In this document: positions 1 through 8,498 of the stretch, piece by piece
Numbering within the stretch: the stretch's first letter is position 1
Layout of the letters: each line of letters starts with the position of its first letter
Source of the DNA: Streptomyces sp. NRRL F-6492
GTDB taxonomy: Bacteria > Actinomycetota > Actinomycetes > Streptomycetales > Streptomycetaceae
DNA: 57,038 nt
Direction of reading: 5' to 3'
Assembly: GCF_001280125.1 (NCBI RefSeq)
Contig: NZ_LGEG01000069.1
Location: 1 to 57,038, forward strand
Notes under the pieces: model-generated
Told to the model about the DNA's origin: nothing
Databases searched by the model: none
Seen by the model: only the letters and a program-made list of their open reading frames with translations
Translations under genes and position numbers: made by a program

Positions 1-99
1 CCCGCCAGCAGCGCCGAGGAGCCGCCGGTCGTGGAGCCTCCCGCCAGCAGCGCCGAGGAGCCGCCGGTCGTGGAGCCTCCCGCCAGCAGCGCCGAGGAG
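1..99 (+). repeat. 39-bp in-frame tandem repeat
   Basis: Two full copies (1-39, 40-78) and one partial copy (79-99) are identical base for base. The unit is 13 codons long, so copy-number change would keep the frame. The repeat sits at the window edge, where assembly may have collapsed or cut it. Confidence 0.9.
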
Positions 100-330
100 T
101 CAGACAGCCTTCGGCGCCCGGAGCCGCCGAACCCGTCCTGGGCGGAGCGGTATCGGGCGTGCAGCTCGGAGGAGGCGCGCATCGAGCTGACCCGCCTGGC
201 GCTGACGACTCGACCGGACCTCAAGGCGCCGGCGTGGGCGGCGGACATCGCCCTCGGGGAGACCCGGGCGCGGGATCTCCTGCGTGCGGCGAGGGCTTCC
301 CGGAAGGTGATGGCGCCCGCCGACTCCTGA
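1..330 (+). CDS. C-terminal part of a split repeat-containing phage protein
   Basis: This frame is open at the left edge, so only the C-terminal 109 residues are present. It begins with a tandem 39-base repeat (units from 1, 40 and a partial one from 79) encoding 13 residues rich in Glu, Pro, Ala and Ser. About 75 residues of charged helical sequence follow, including a segment near the end (AWAADIALGETRARDLL) that could be a helix-turn-helix. The frame joins exactly to the frame open at the right end of the window (56418 onward), which would give one protein of about 316 residues. A strong terminator follows at once. No family is recognised. A GTG at 31 could be an internal start, but it lies inside the repeat and has no ribosome-binding site. 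Confidence 0.7.
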   Translation, partial: PASSAEEPPVVEPPASSAEEPPVVEPPASSAEESDSLRRPEPPNPSWAERYRACSSEEARIELTRLALTTRPDLKAPAWAADIALGETRARDLLRAARASRKVMAPADS

Positions 331-346
331 TCAGCGCACTCTCAGG

Positions 347-384
347 GGAAGGGCGCTCGCCGATTCGGCGGGCGCCCTTCCTTT
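347..384 (+). terminator. Rho-independent terminator after the split gene
   Basis: A 15-base stem (347-361 with 367-381, one G-T wobble), a 5-base loop and a T-rich tail. It ends the unit coming from the right end of the window and isolates the ParB gene. Confidence 0.85.
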
Positions 385-481
385 ATGGGGAGGGGATCGA
401 AAAGGCATTGAATTCCTTTCCGTATTCCGTCGCGGTAATTCTTGAATTCTTTTCCGGATTCCCTATTGCTTCCGAAGTTGA

Positions 482-501
482 CTGCCTATAGATTCTAAGT
501 A
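482..501 (+). promoter_or_regulatory. Recurrent 20-bp motif, copy A (upstream of parB-like gene)
   Basis: This copy fits YTGCMTATARAWWCTAANTA, shared by five intergenic sites (482, 43138 on the minus strand, 43778, 47748, 52963). It lies 58 bases before the ParB start in an AT-rich stretch. The TGC-TATA core resembles an extended -10 box; no -35 at normal spacing is visible. It may be a phage promoter or an operator. Confidence 0.6.
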
Positions 502-559
502 GTTCGACCGCACCAACCCGGACCTACCGGAACGGCGAACAAAGCGAAAGGAAAAAGAA

Positions 560-1750
560 ATGACCGAGATCGAGACCCAGACCCCGGCCTTCTTCCCCAA
601 CGTCCGCATCGAGGAGATCGCCCCCAACCCGAAGCAGCCCCGCCGGTTCTTCGACGAGGAGGCGCTGCAGGAACTGGCCACCTCCATCCTGGCGAACGGA
701 CTGCTCCAGCCGATCGTCGTCCGCCCCTACGACTTCGAGGGCGAGACCGAGGCCCACTACATGATCATCGCCGGTGAGCGGCGCTGGAGGGCCTGCCAGA
801 TGGCCGGCATCGCCACGGTCGACGTCCGGGTCCTGGAGAACCTGAACGAGGTGGAGGCGTTCATCCTCTCCGTCGCGGAGAACGTGAACCGCGAGGACAT
901 GACGATCATGGAAGAGGCCGGTGCCTACGCCGACATGATGGCCCTCGGCTGGGACCCCAAGAAGATCGCGGCCCAGTGGGGCAAGACCGAGACCCACATC
1001 AAGTGGCGGATCGGGCTCCTCACCCTGCGCGACGAGGTCGCGGCCTGGGTCACGGAGGGCAAGATCAAGCCCAACCTCGCCTGGCACATCGCCCAGCTCT
1101 CCCCGGCCAACCAGATGGTCGCGGCCATGCGCTACCTCAAGGGCGACTTCGACAGCGAGGCGGACGCCGCCAACTTCGCCCAGGGCCTGCGGATGGCGGA
1201 GCAGCAGATCTCGATGATCACCGACGAGGAGCCCACCGTCGAGGAGAAGGAGAAGCGGGAGGCGGCGAAGAAGCAGGCCACTGACCGGCTCGGCAAGATC
1301 GAGGAAGGGCTGCTGCCGCTTCTGGACGAGCTGACCAAGGTTGCCAAGCCGGAGGAGCTGGCCGACATCCTCGGTGCGGAGCTCGGCCGGTACGTCCGTG
1401 TCATGGACCGGCTCCACAGCCAGGTAACGCTGGCTCGCCGGATGCTCCGCCAGGCGAACGGCATCGCCCAGGCCAAGGAAGTCGCCTGGGCGGAGGCGGT
1501 CAAGGCCACCCAGGCGCCGGCGAAGGTCGAGGAGCCGGTCAAGGCCGAGGAGTCGGCGAAGGCCGAGGAGCCGATCAAGGTCGACAACTTGGAGGCGCCG
1601 GAGGCCGAGCCCAAGGCGACCCCGGAGGAGAAGGCCCCGGCCAAGAAGACGGCCGCCCGCAAGCCGGCGGCTCCCCGCAAGCCGGCCGCGCCCCGGACCC
1701 GGGCCGCGGCGAAGAAGGCGGCTCCGGCCGAGGCGAAGCAGGACGCCTGA
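560..1750 (+). CDS. ParB-like partition/nuclease-domain protein with histone-like tail
   Basis: A 396-residue ParB family protein. The N-terminal domain carries the two ParB signatures, NPKQPRR near residue 23 and GERRWRA near residue 73, which in ParB proteins form the CTP-binding pocket. A helical DNA-binding middle follows (about 110-190), then a helical region and a 90-residue tail of KAEEP-type repeats ending in Lys/Ala/Pro repeats like histone H1. Start: ATG preceded by AAAGGAAAAAG. No ParA is visible in the window, so plasmid-style partitioning cannot be claimed; phage ParB-like proteins are also linked to DNA modification and transcription control. The AT-rich upstream region with motif copy A could be a target site. 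A perfect terminator follows. Confidence 0.85.
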   Translation: MTEIETQTPAFFPNVRIEEIAPNPKQPRRFFDEEALQELATSILANGLLQPIVVRPYDFEGETEAHYMIIAGERRWRACQMAGIATVDVRVLENLNEVEAFILSVAENVNREDMTIMEEAGAYADMMALGWDPKKIAAQWGKTETHIKWRIGLLTLRDEVAAWVTEGKIKPNLAWHIAQLSPANQMVAAMRYLKGDFDSEADAANFAQGLRMAEQQISMITDEEPTVEEKEKREAAKKQATDRLGKIEEGLLPLLDELTKVAKPEELADILGAELGRYVRVMDRLHSQVTLARRMLRQANGIAQAKEVAWAEAVKATQAPAKVEEPVKAEESAKAEEPIKVDNLEAPEAEPKATPEEKAPAKKTAARKPAAPRKPAAPRTRAAAKKAAPAEAKQDA

Positions 1751-1756
1751 CGTGAG

Positions 1757-1793
1757 GCCGGGCGGGTCCGGAAGGAGGCCGGACCCGCCCGGC
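1757..1793 (+). terminator. Terminator hairpin after parB-like gene
   Basis: A perfect 15-base stem (1757-1771 with 1779-1793) and 7-base loop, 6 bases after the stop codon. Confidence 0.85.
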
Positions 1794-1804
1794 GGCCAAT
1801 CTAC

Positions 1805-1840
1805 AGCGAGCGCATCGCCCACCCGGGCGGTGCGCTCGCT
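1805..1840 (+). terminator. Second hairpin in tandem
   Basis: A 16-base stem (1805-1820 with 1825-1840, one G-T pair) and 4-base loop, 12 bases after the first hairpin. Tandem terminators would strongly insulate the next unit. Confidence 0.6.
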
Positions 1841-2160
1841 CCGTTGTGGGGCGATACGGACAGCTCTTCCTGGCCCCTGGTGCCCCCGGGCCCCGTAGGC
1901 GGGCGTATACGGGCGATCTTGGGCGGCGGATCCATTCCCCCCGGGATGGGTCCCTCGGGTGCGTGCGCCCCCCTAGGTCTCCGCTTCGGACCGCGTACGC
2001 CTCCCCCTCACCACCCCAGCCCTTCCGGGCCGCGCCGAACTGCATGACGGAGCGGGAGAGGAATTGCGGAATATTACGGAAGAATTCCTATTGCTCTAGA
2101 CGAAGCGGTCAAATAGTTTCAAATCGTCAAGATCAATTGAAGCTCGTAAGGGGATCGAGA
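1841..2160. other. Non-coding regulatory region
   Basis: GC-rich for the first 200 bases with no convincing gene. It turns AT-rich from about 2055 up to the start codon at 2161. The AT-rich part holds ATTCCTATTGCT (about 2084-2095), nearly repeating ATTCCCTATTGCT at about 458-470 before the ParB gene. A promoter for the small gene at 2161 probably lies here. Confidence 0.5.
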
Positions 2161-2415
2161 ATGACCGAGCAGGAGACGCACGAGACGGTGTTCACGCTGG
2201 CCGCCTCCCAGACGTATTGGCGATTCACGAATCTCGGAGCCACCACCCACGTCAACTGCGCCGGCTGGACCTGGACGGTAGTTGCTCCCTGCGGTCAGCA
2301 GGCGTACATCCTTGGGCGGTCCGGCTGGGGCGGCGTCGAAATTGGCGGCCCCGACGCCACGTGGTCCCAGACTCTGCCCATCACCGAAGCGGTCGTGTCC
2401 TACCGTCGCTGCTAA
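2161..2415 (+). CDS. Small hypothetical protein, 84 aa
   Basis: Not a recognised family. It starts at ATG after AAGGGGATCGAGA, a good ribosome-binding site. The protein is polar, rich in Thr, Trp and Gly, with three Cys (two mid-protein and the last residue), and has the alternating pattern of a small beta-rich domain. No signal peptide or membrane segment is seen. It stands alone between its own promoter region and a hairpin at 2425-2451, which suggests independent expression. A secreted or virion-associated role cannot be excluded. Confidence 0.6.
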   Translation: MTEQETHETVFTLAASQTYWRFTNLGATTHVNCAGWTWTVVAPCGQQAYILGRSGWGGVEIGGPDATWSQTLPITEAVVSYRRC

Positions 2416-2424
2416 CGCTCCCAG

Positions 2425-2451
2425 GCGGGCCCGGAAGGAGGCCGGGCCCGC
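2425..2451 (+). terminator. Hairpin after the 84-aa gene
   Basis: A 10-base GC stem (2425-2434 with 2442-2451) starting 9 bases after the stop. No U-run follows. Confidence 0.5.
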
Positions 2452-2855
2452 TCGCCAGTCCAAGGCGCGTCCCCTTCGGGTGGCGCGCCTTTCGCGTACC
2501 GCCGCCCGCCGGCTCCCTGGTCGGCCACGGGCGCCGGGCACCGGCCGCGCACGCAGGTCGGCGCGTACGGCGCTTTCCGCTCCCGCCCCTCCCTCCACCC
2601 CGTTCTCGGCTCCCCGGGTGCGTACGCCCCCGCCGGCGCCCGCCTGTCACCGACCGCGCTATCTCCCTCCCGGCCGCCAGGGCGTGGAATTCAAGCTAAT
2701 TGGAGCCGGAATTAATGCGGAATGCGAAAGGTTAAACATTGATTCGTCGGGTGATAAAGCATAGGATTAAAGGGAATTGAAAAGCGTCCCTATCGGGGCA
2801 GGCTTCTTGCCAATTCCATAGAGGATCGCTCCTACACCAGAGAGGACAGCAGCAC
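2452..2855. other. Non-coding stretch with AT-rich promoter region
   Basis: No gene is supported. There is a small stem pairing 2464-2469 with 2483-2488. From about 2690 the sequence becomes AT-rich up to the next gene, like the regions upstream of 560 and 2161, and probably contains its promoter. Confidence 0.5.
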
Positions 2856-3263
2856 GTGCTGACCCTGTTCACGAACCGGTTCCCGGACTTCCAGACAGCC
2901 CAGGGGGTGCCGGTCCGCATCACCCGTGGCCACCCGCGCTACAAGCTCTCCTACCTTCTGCAGCACCAGGTGCCGGTGCTCGCCCCGGCCGCCGCCTACT
3001 TCACCGAGCCCGAGCCGGTCTTCACCGCGGCCTACCGCGCCGACCTCGACAAGCTCGGCGCTCCCCGGATCGCCGAACTCCTGAACGCCGTCGCCACGGC
3101 CGCCGGTGACCACCGCCTGGTCCTGCTGTGCTTCGAGGACCTGTCGAAGCCCGGACTCTGGTGTCACCGAAGGGTGTTCGCCGACTGGTGGCAGGAGCGC
3201 ACCGGCGACGTCGTCCGCGAACTCGGACCGCGACCGACCCACGAGCAGATCCCGCTGATGTGA
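2856..3263 (+). CDS. DUF488-family protein
   Basis: 135 residues starting at GTG after GAGAGGAC. It resembles the DUF488 family: a hydrophobic strand, LVLLCFED, then a Cys-His-Arg (LWCHRR) and a helix near the C-terminus. DUF488 proteins are small, of uncertain function, and common as phage and mobile-element accessories; the Cys-His-Arg resembles a metal or phosphate-binding site. Two hairpins follow. Family call moderate, function unknown. Confidence 0.7.
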   Translation: MLTLFTNRFPDFQTAQGVPVRITRGHPRYKLSYLLQHQVPVLAPAAAYFTEPEPVFTAAYRADLDKLGAPRIAELLNAVATAAGDHRLVLLCFEDLSKPGLWCHRRVFADWWQERTGDVVRELGPRPTHEQIPLM

Positions 3264-3272
3264 CCCCCTGGC

Positions 3273-3350
3273 GGCCCGGCCGACGTACCGGCCGGGCCGT
3301 CGCCTCGATACCTGTGCGGCGGGCACCCTTCCGAGGGCGCCCGCCGCACA
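3273..3350 (+). terminator. Two consecutive hairpins
   Basis: The first stem pairs 3273-3282 with 3289-3298; the second pairs 3313-3324 with 3339-3350. Both follow the DUF488 gene and precede the methyltransferase-like gene. Confidence 0.65.
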
Positions 3351-3412
3351 GCCGTGTCCAGGGCCTGCGCTGATAGCCTCCACGTGGCGCGGGGAACGCC
3401 TTGAGGGGAACC

Positions 3413-4765
3413 ATGTTCCAGGGCACGATCCCTCAGCCCATGCGCGCCATCGTCCACGAGACCGCCCGCGAGTGGCCCGCCGGCGCCGCGGTCTACATCC
3501 CGTGCTGCGGCAACTTCACCATCGAGCGGTCGATCTCGGCGCACGGCTTCGAGCTCCACTCCTCCGACGTGTCGATCTACACCAGCGCGATCGGCCGGTG
3601 GCTGACCCGGCAACCCGTCGGGATCCGGCTCCGTCCCGAGTCCGAAGACGAACTCGGCTGGCTCGCCCACTCCCTGGACGATGCCGCCGGGACGGTCGCG
3701 ACCATGATGCTGGGCACCCGGTTCTTGCCCGCCCTGGGCCGCGAGACCCTGTACCACCAGCGGGTCGTCTCCTCGTACCGCGCCCAGTGGGAGCGGATGC
3801 ACGCCGAGACGGTCGAGAAGCTGTCGGCCACCGACCTCCAGCTCGCCTCGTACGACGCCGAGGACGTCCGCTCGTGGCTCACGCGGGTGCCTGAGACCGC
3901 TCCCGTGTGCTCCTTCCCTCCCTTCTACGGAGGCGGCTACGAGAAGCTGTACGCCCCCCTAGACGCCCACTTCGCCTGGGATGCGCCGACCTACTCCCCC
4001 CTGACGGACGCCGACGTGGTGAGCGTCCTCGGTGCGATCACCGAGCGCCCGTACTGGCTCACCGCGTCCAACCATCACGTCCCCGAGCTGGAGTCCCACC
4101 TGCGCGGCGTGATCAAGGCGACGCCCCGGGCCGCGCCGTTCTACGTCTACGCCTCGAAGGCGCGCACGCGGATCGTCGCGCCCCGCCAGCCGATCCAGCC
4201 GGTCGCCGCCCCTCGCCTGCGCCAGGGGGAGGAGATCACCGGCCCGCTCACCCTCTCCCCCCTGACGGCCGCCCAGTTCAACGCGCTGCGCTCCCGCTAC
4301 CTGAACCCGAAGATCGCCCCCGGCTCGGCGCACCTGTCCGTCGCGGTCCGTGCCGGTGGCCGGATCGTCGGCGTCTTCGCTATGTCGCCGTCCTCGTACA
4401 CCCCCGACGAGGCGTATCTGCTGTCCGACTTCGCGGTGGCCCCGACGGACTACCCCCGGCTGTCGAAGCTGATCGTCCTCGCGGCAACGAGCACCGAGGC
4501 CCAACTGCTGTGCCAGCGCGCCTTCTCCAAGCGGATCCGGGCCGTGGCCACGACCGCGTTCACCCAGAAGCCCGTATCGATGAAGTACCGCGGGCTGCTC
4601 AAGCTCACCAAGCGCGGCCCCTCCAACGAGTCCGGCTACGCCTACCAGCTCCAGTACCAGGGGCCGATGGGCGGGCACACCCTCGCCGACGCCTTCGCCA
4701 CCTGGTCCAAGAAGTGGGGCGCCCCGAAGACCACCCCGGCCACCGCGAAGGAGACGACGAAGTGA
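3413..4765 (+). CDS. Methyltransferase-like / GNAT (Mom-like) fusion, putative DNA modification or antirestriction
   Basis: 450 residues from ATG 3413 (AGGGGA upstream; a TTG at 3401 is in frame but lies in the binding site). The N-terminal half resembles an adenine-methyltransferase fold: a loop around IPCCGNF after a strand, where motif I sits, and FPPFYGG near residue 170, where a DPPY-type motif IV would be. The C-terminal half looks like a GNAT acyltransferase, with a strand at GRIVGVFAM and LLSDFAVAP followed by YPRLSKL, as in phage Mom-like proteins. The ParB-like gene overlaps it by 4 bases, an association known from predicted phage base-modification operons. Candidate role: self-DNA modification against restriction. 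Substrate unknown. Confidence 0.65.
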   Translation: MFQGTIPQPMRAIVHETAREWPAGAAVYIPCCGNFTIERSISAHGFELHSSDVSIYTSAIGRWLTRQPVGIRLRPESEDELGWLAHSLDDAAGTVATMMLGTRFLPALGRETLYHQRVVSSYRAQWERMHAETVEKLSATDLQLASYDAEDVRSWLTRVPETAPVCSFPPFYGGGYEKLYAPLDAHFAWDAPTYSPLTDADVVSVLGAITERPYWLTASNHHVPELESHLRGVIKATPRAAPFYVYASKARTRIVAPRQPIQPVAAPRLRQGEEITGPLTLSPLTAAQFNALRSRYLNPKIAPGSAHLSVAVRAGGRIVGVFAMSPSSYTPDEAYLLSDFAVAPTDYPRLSKLIVLAATSTEAQLLCQRAFSKRIRAVATTAFTQKPVSMKYRGLLKLTKRGPSNESGYAYQLQYQGPMGGHTLADAFATWSKKWGAPKTTPATAKETTK

Positions 4766-5673
4766 CCGAGCAGCTGACCCCGCCCGCCTACGTGGAGGGC
4801 GACCCCCGCGACCTCACCCTCCTCGACCTCAACGCCCGGTTCCTGCCGCACGAGCAGTTCAAGCAGCTCGTGGAGAACATCCGGCAGGACGGGTGCCTCA
4901 CCTCCACACCGCTGGTCTGGAACGACGCCGACTCCGGCCGCCGCATCGTGCTGTCCGGCAACCACCGCACGATGGCGGCGATCGAGGCCGGCCTGACCCG
5001 CATCGGCTGGCTGGAGATAACCGACCCGCTGCCCCGACAGCGGCAGATCGCGCTCCAGCTCTCCCACAACGCCATCGCGGGCCAGGACGACCCGGCGATC
5101 CTCAAGGAGCTGTACGAGGAGCTGGAATCCGTCGAGTGGCGGCAGTACACGGGCCTGGACGACAAGGCCCTGGAGCTGCTGGAGAAGGTCGACGTCGGCG
5201 GCCTCGGTGAGGCGAACCTCGACTTCACCACCATCACGATCGTCTTCCTGCCCGACGAGCTGGAGCGCGCCGAAGCCGCCCTGGACGAGGCGAAGAAGAC
5301 CGGCACCGCCGACGCCCGCTGGGGCCTGGCGCTCACCCAGTACGACGGCGTCCTGGACGCGCTGGAGACCACCCGCGCCGCCTACAAGATCGGCAACGCG
5401 GCCACGGCGTTCGGCGTCATCCTCGACACCTTCGAGCGGCACCTGACGGACCTCTCCGAAGGCTGGTACGACCCCCAGGCCCGCACCGCGTCCCGGGACG
5501 GCACGGCCCCGATCGAGACCGTGTTCGGCCTCCGCGAGATCCCGACCACCACCGCGGCCGCCGTCCGTACGGCGATCGCCGACCTGATCCGTGCCGGCGA
5601 CGTCCCCGAGGACGAGCCATGGCGGGCCCTGGACGTGTGGACCGGCACGGCAGGCGGAGACGGCGAGGAGTAA
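4762..5673 (+). CDS. ParB N-terminal-domain protein
   Basis: 303 residues starting at GTG in a GTGA overlap with the previous gene. The first 100 residues hold a ParB/Srx-like fold with LSGNHRTMAAIEAG, the counterpart of the GERR loop. A helical region and a C-terminal domain that is not recognised follow. It is clearly different from the protein at 560 and lacks the Lys-rich tail. Tight coupling to the methyltransferase/GNAT fusion and to terminase suggests a role in virion DNA modification or packaging rather than partition. Confidence 0.75.
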   Translation: MTEQLTPPAYVEGDPRDLTLLDLNARFLPHEQFKQLVENIRQDGCLTSTPLVWNDADSGRRIVLSGNHRTMAAIEAGLTRIGWLEITDPLPRQRQIALQLSHNAIAGQDDPAILKELYEELESVEWRQYTGLDDKALELLEKVDVGGLGEANLDFTTITIVFLPDELERAEAALDEAKKTGTADARWGLALTQYDGVLDALETTRAAYKIGNAATAFGVILDTFERHLTDLSEGWYDPQARTASRDGTAPIETVFGLREIPTTTAAAVRTAIADLIRAGDVPEDEPWRALDVWTGTAGGDGEE

Positions 5674-5709
5674 CCCGACAGGGAGGAGCGCAGGGCAAGG
5701 AGCCGGACG

Positions 5710-6252
5710 GTGGCAGGAAGCGACAACGACCCGTGGGACCGCCAGGCCGACGAGTCGACGGTGGCGTTCGCGGGGTTCGCGGCGTACCGCGACATGGGCC
5801 CCGCCCGGAGTATCACGCGAGTGGCACGGGAGTTGAACAAGTCCCGTGCCCTGATCGCCCGCTGGTCCTCCGCCCACGCCTGGGTCCTGCGCGCCCAAGC
5901 GTGGGACCGCGAGCAGGACCGCGTGTTCCTCGCCGAGCAGACCGTCGCCCGCCGCGAGGCCGCCCGCCGCCACGTGAAGATCGCCCAAGCCTTCCTCGGG
6001 AAGGCCGTCGCCCGCCTGCAGAGCCTCGACGCCCGCGAGCTGTCCCCCGACCAGCTCCTGCGGTACTTCCAGGTCGCCGCCGACATCGAACGGAAGGTCC
6101 TCGCCCCCGACAGCACGGTGCTCCCCGACGCCGACGACGACAACGCTCTCCAGGCCGGCGAGATGAGCGACGAGGAGCGCCGCGCCCGCATGGAGCAGTT
6201 GCGCCGCGAGCTGGAGCGCCGCATCGGCGAGACGCCGGAGGAGGAGGCGTGA
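5710..6252 (+). CDS. terS: Terminase small subunit
   Basis: 180 residues from GTG 5710. The N-terminal half has a helix-turn-helix-like segment (SITRVARELNKSRALIARWS, about residues 36-55) typical of small terminase DNA binding. A long helix with oligomerisation character and an acidic, Arg/Glu-rich tail follow. The gene overlaps the large terminase start (GTGA), the usual order. It would recognise the packaging site and stimulate the large subunit. Confidence 0.8.
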   Translation: MAGSDNDPWDRQADESTVAFAGFAAYRDMGPARSITRVARELNKSRALIARWSSAHAWVLRAQAWDREQDRVFLAEQTVARREAARRHVKIAQAFLGKAVARLQSLDARELSPDQLLRYFQVAADIERKVLAPDSTVLPDADDDNALQAGEMSDEERRARMEQLRRELERRIGETPEEEA

Positions 6253-7742
6253 CGCGCAGAGGATGGGCGCGCCGACGCGGCATCGAGGCCCTGCCCGACC
6301 CGCGGGCCATGAGCGAACGGCAGCTCCAGCAGGAAGTCGCCGCCCTGGTCCGGGCCGACGAGGTCTCCCGCCGCCGCTGGGCGTGCGACCGGCCGAACTG
6401 CGACGGTCTGCCGCACGCCGGCTGGTTCCACAACCACGCCCGTGCCGCCCAGCGGACCCCGCTCGGGCTGTGGACGGCGTGGCTGCTGCTCACCGGCCGA
6501 GGCTGGGGCAAGACCCGCACGGCGGCGGAGTCGGTGCGCGAGTGGGCGCAGGTGCCGAACCAGCAGATCGCGGTGATCGCGAAGAACGCGACGCTCGTGC
6601 GCGACATCTGCTTCCTGTCGCCGAAGTCTGGGCTGCTGAGCGTGATCCCGCCCGAGGACATCCGCCGCTTCAACAGCTCCCTCGGCGACACCACGTTGTG
6701 GCTCAAGAACGGCACGATGATCCGAGGGTTCGGCGCCGAGACCCCGGACAACCTGCGCGGCTGGGCCTTCGACAAGGGCTGGTGCGACGAGTACGCGGCC
6801 TGGTCGCGGCACACGGCGCAGGAGGTCTACGACATGCTGTGGTTCTGCCTGCGCGAGGCCGACAACCCGCAGGTCATCCTGTCGACCACCCCGAAGCCGC
6901 TCCCGCACGTGAAGAAGCTCGTGGAGCGCGGCAAGGTCCAGCAGAAACGTCACCGCGAAGGCGGTCCGCCGCCGCGCGTGCTTCTGACCCGCGGGCACAT
7001 GTCCGACAACGACGCGAACCTGTCGATGGCCGCCCGCGAGGAGCTGGAGGAGGAGTACGCCGGCACCCGCCTCGGCCGCCAAGAGCTGTCTGGCGAGCTG
7101 CTGGAGGACGTGGAGGGCGCCCTGTGGGCGGGCTGGATGCTCGAAGTCGAGGGGTTCCGCCTCCCCCGCGAGCACGTTCCGCACCTTGACCGCATCGTCA
7201 TCGGCGTGGACCCGGCGACCAAGAGCCACGAGAACGCGGACCTCACCGGCTTCACTGTCGCCGGGCGCGGCACCCCGTACGTGTCGGCGTACGGCGACAA
7301 CAGGCCCCGCGGGTACGTCCTGCACGCCGAGGAGAAGCGCCTCACCCCGACGGCCGCGATGCGCCGGGCCGCCGCGCTCTACCACGAGCACAAGGCGGAC
7401 TGCGTGGTCATCGAGGCGAACAACGGCGGCGAGTACCTGCCCGCCCTGCTGGAGCAGGTCGACCCCCGGGTGCCGTGGCGGATCGTCCACGCCACCCGGG
7501 GCAAGCGGGCCAGGGCCGCGCCGGTGGCCCAGCTCTACGAGCAGGTCCGCATCCACCACGTCGGGCCGCCGCGCACCTTCGCGGAGCTGGAGGAGCAGAT
7601 GCTGACGTTCGTCGGCCTCGGCGAGACGGAGGACTCGCCCGACCTCCTCGACTCCGCCGTGTGGGCGCTGTGGGACCTGTTCCTCGACCTGCCTGGCCGC
7701 GTCGGTCCGAGTAACGACCAGCGCCTGGACGGGCGCCGATGA
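6249..7742 (+). CDS. terL: Terminase large subunit
   Basis: 497 residues from GTG 6249. The ATPase domain has Walker A GRGWGKTR (about 83-90), Walker B WCDEYAAW (about 178-185) and a coupling STTPKP segment (about 216-221). The nuclease domain has VIGVDPAT (near 318), VIEANNGGEY (near 393) and a final LLDSAVWAL (near 466), giving the acidic residues for headful or cos cleavage. The N-terminal 80 residues include a Cys pair (CDRPNC) and are longer than the minimum. It powers DNA packaging at the portal. Confidence 0.95.
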   Translation: MTRRGWARRRGIEALPDPRAMSERQLQQEVAALVRADEVSRRRWACDRPNCDGLPHAGWFHNHARAAQRTPLGLWTAWLLLTGRGWGKTRTAAESVREWAQVPNQQIAVIAKNATLVRDICFLSPKSGLLSVIPPEDIRRFNSSLGDTTLWLKNGTMIRGFGAETPDNLRGWAFDKGWCDEYAAWSRHTAQEVYDMLWFCLREADNPQVILSTTPKPLPHVKKLVERGKVQQKRHREGGPPPRVLLTRGHMSDNDANLSMAAREELEEEYAGTRLGRQELSGELLEDVEGALWAGWMLEVEGFRLPREHVPHLDRIVIGVDPATKSHENADLTGFTVAGRGTPYVSAYGDNRPRGYVLHAEEKRLTPTAAMRRAAALYHEHKADCVVIEANNGGEYLPALLEQVDPRVPWRIVHATRGKRARAAPVAQLYEQVRIHHVGPPRTFAELEEQMLTFVGLGETEDSPDLLDSAVWALWDLFLDLPGRVGPSNDQRLDGRR

Positions 7743-8413
7743 GCACCATGCCCATCGGGCCGCCGACCGTGGCCGACAAACAGTCGCGGCTGACGATCGT
7801 CCCGCTCATGTTTGCCGAAGCGTGCGAAGCCGTCGACCGGATCCACCGCCACCACAGGCGTCCTCAGGGGCATCGGTTCAGCATCGGCGTGGTTCGTCCG
7901 GGCGTGCTTTGTGGCGTGGCTATCGTTGGTCGCCCGGTGGCTCGTGCTTTTGACCCGCGCTTCACGATCGAGGTCACTCGCGTCGCCACCGACGGCACAC
8001 CCAACGCGTGCTCCGCCCTGTACGGGGCGGCATGGCGGGCAGGGTCGGCGATGGGTTTCCGCCGGGTGATCACATACACGCAGGGCGCTGAGTCGGGTGC
8101 GAGCCTGCGCGCAGTCGGATGGACGCCGATCGCTGTTCTGCGTCCACGGACGGGATGGGACACGCCGGCGCGTCGACGTGAGGATCGAGGCACAGATGGT
8201 GTTGCTCGGATTCTCTGGCAGCAGTGCTCCAAGGACGCGCCGGGCTTGCCGTCGATCGAAGAACTGCGGGCTGCCATCCGTAGCGAAGTTCTCTGCGAGG
8301 CGCCTGATTGTGGACGTCCTATCAAGGTCGGCGGTGGCCGAAGGCGTCCTCCTCGCTACTGCTCGCCCGCCTGCCGATCGCGTGCTTACCGTGCTGCAAA
8401 GGCGAGCGCATGA
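7739..8413 (+). CDS. XF1762-family GNAT-like (Mom-type) protein with zinc-finger tail
   Basis: 224 residues, ATG overlapping the terminase stop. The central part matches the XF1762 family, a Mom-like acyltransferase relative: IHRHHRRPQGHRFSIGV (about 32-48), GVAIVGRPVAR, then IEVTRVATDGT and NACSALYGAAWRA, the cofactor-binding region. The C-terminal 40 residues carry CEAPDCG and RYCSPACRSRAYR, a zinc-finger-like Cys cluster suited to DNA binding. It sits between terminase and portal, so late expression is expected. Possible role: modification of packaged DNA. With the fusion at 3413, the phage has two Mom-type candidates. Confidence 0.7.
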   Translation: MSTMPIGPPTVADKQSRLTIVPLMFAEACEAVDRIHRHHRRPQGHRFSIGVVRPGVLCGVAIVGRPVARAFDPRFTIEVTRVATDGTPNACSALYGAAWRAGSAMGFRRVITYTQGAESGASLRAVGWTPIAVLRPRTGWDTPARRREDRGTDGVARILWQQCSKDAPGLPSIEELRAAIRSEVLCEAPDCGRPIKVGGGRRRPPRYCSPACRSRAYRAAKASA

Positions 8414-8498
8414 ACTGCGCGGACTCCCTCGGCGTTTCCCGTCTCTGAGTGCGTAGGCTGCTCGGTGCGGGCGCGGGGCTCGGACGCCTGGAGGCGCT

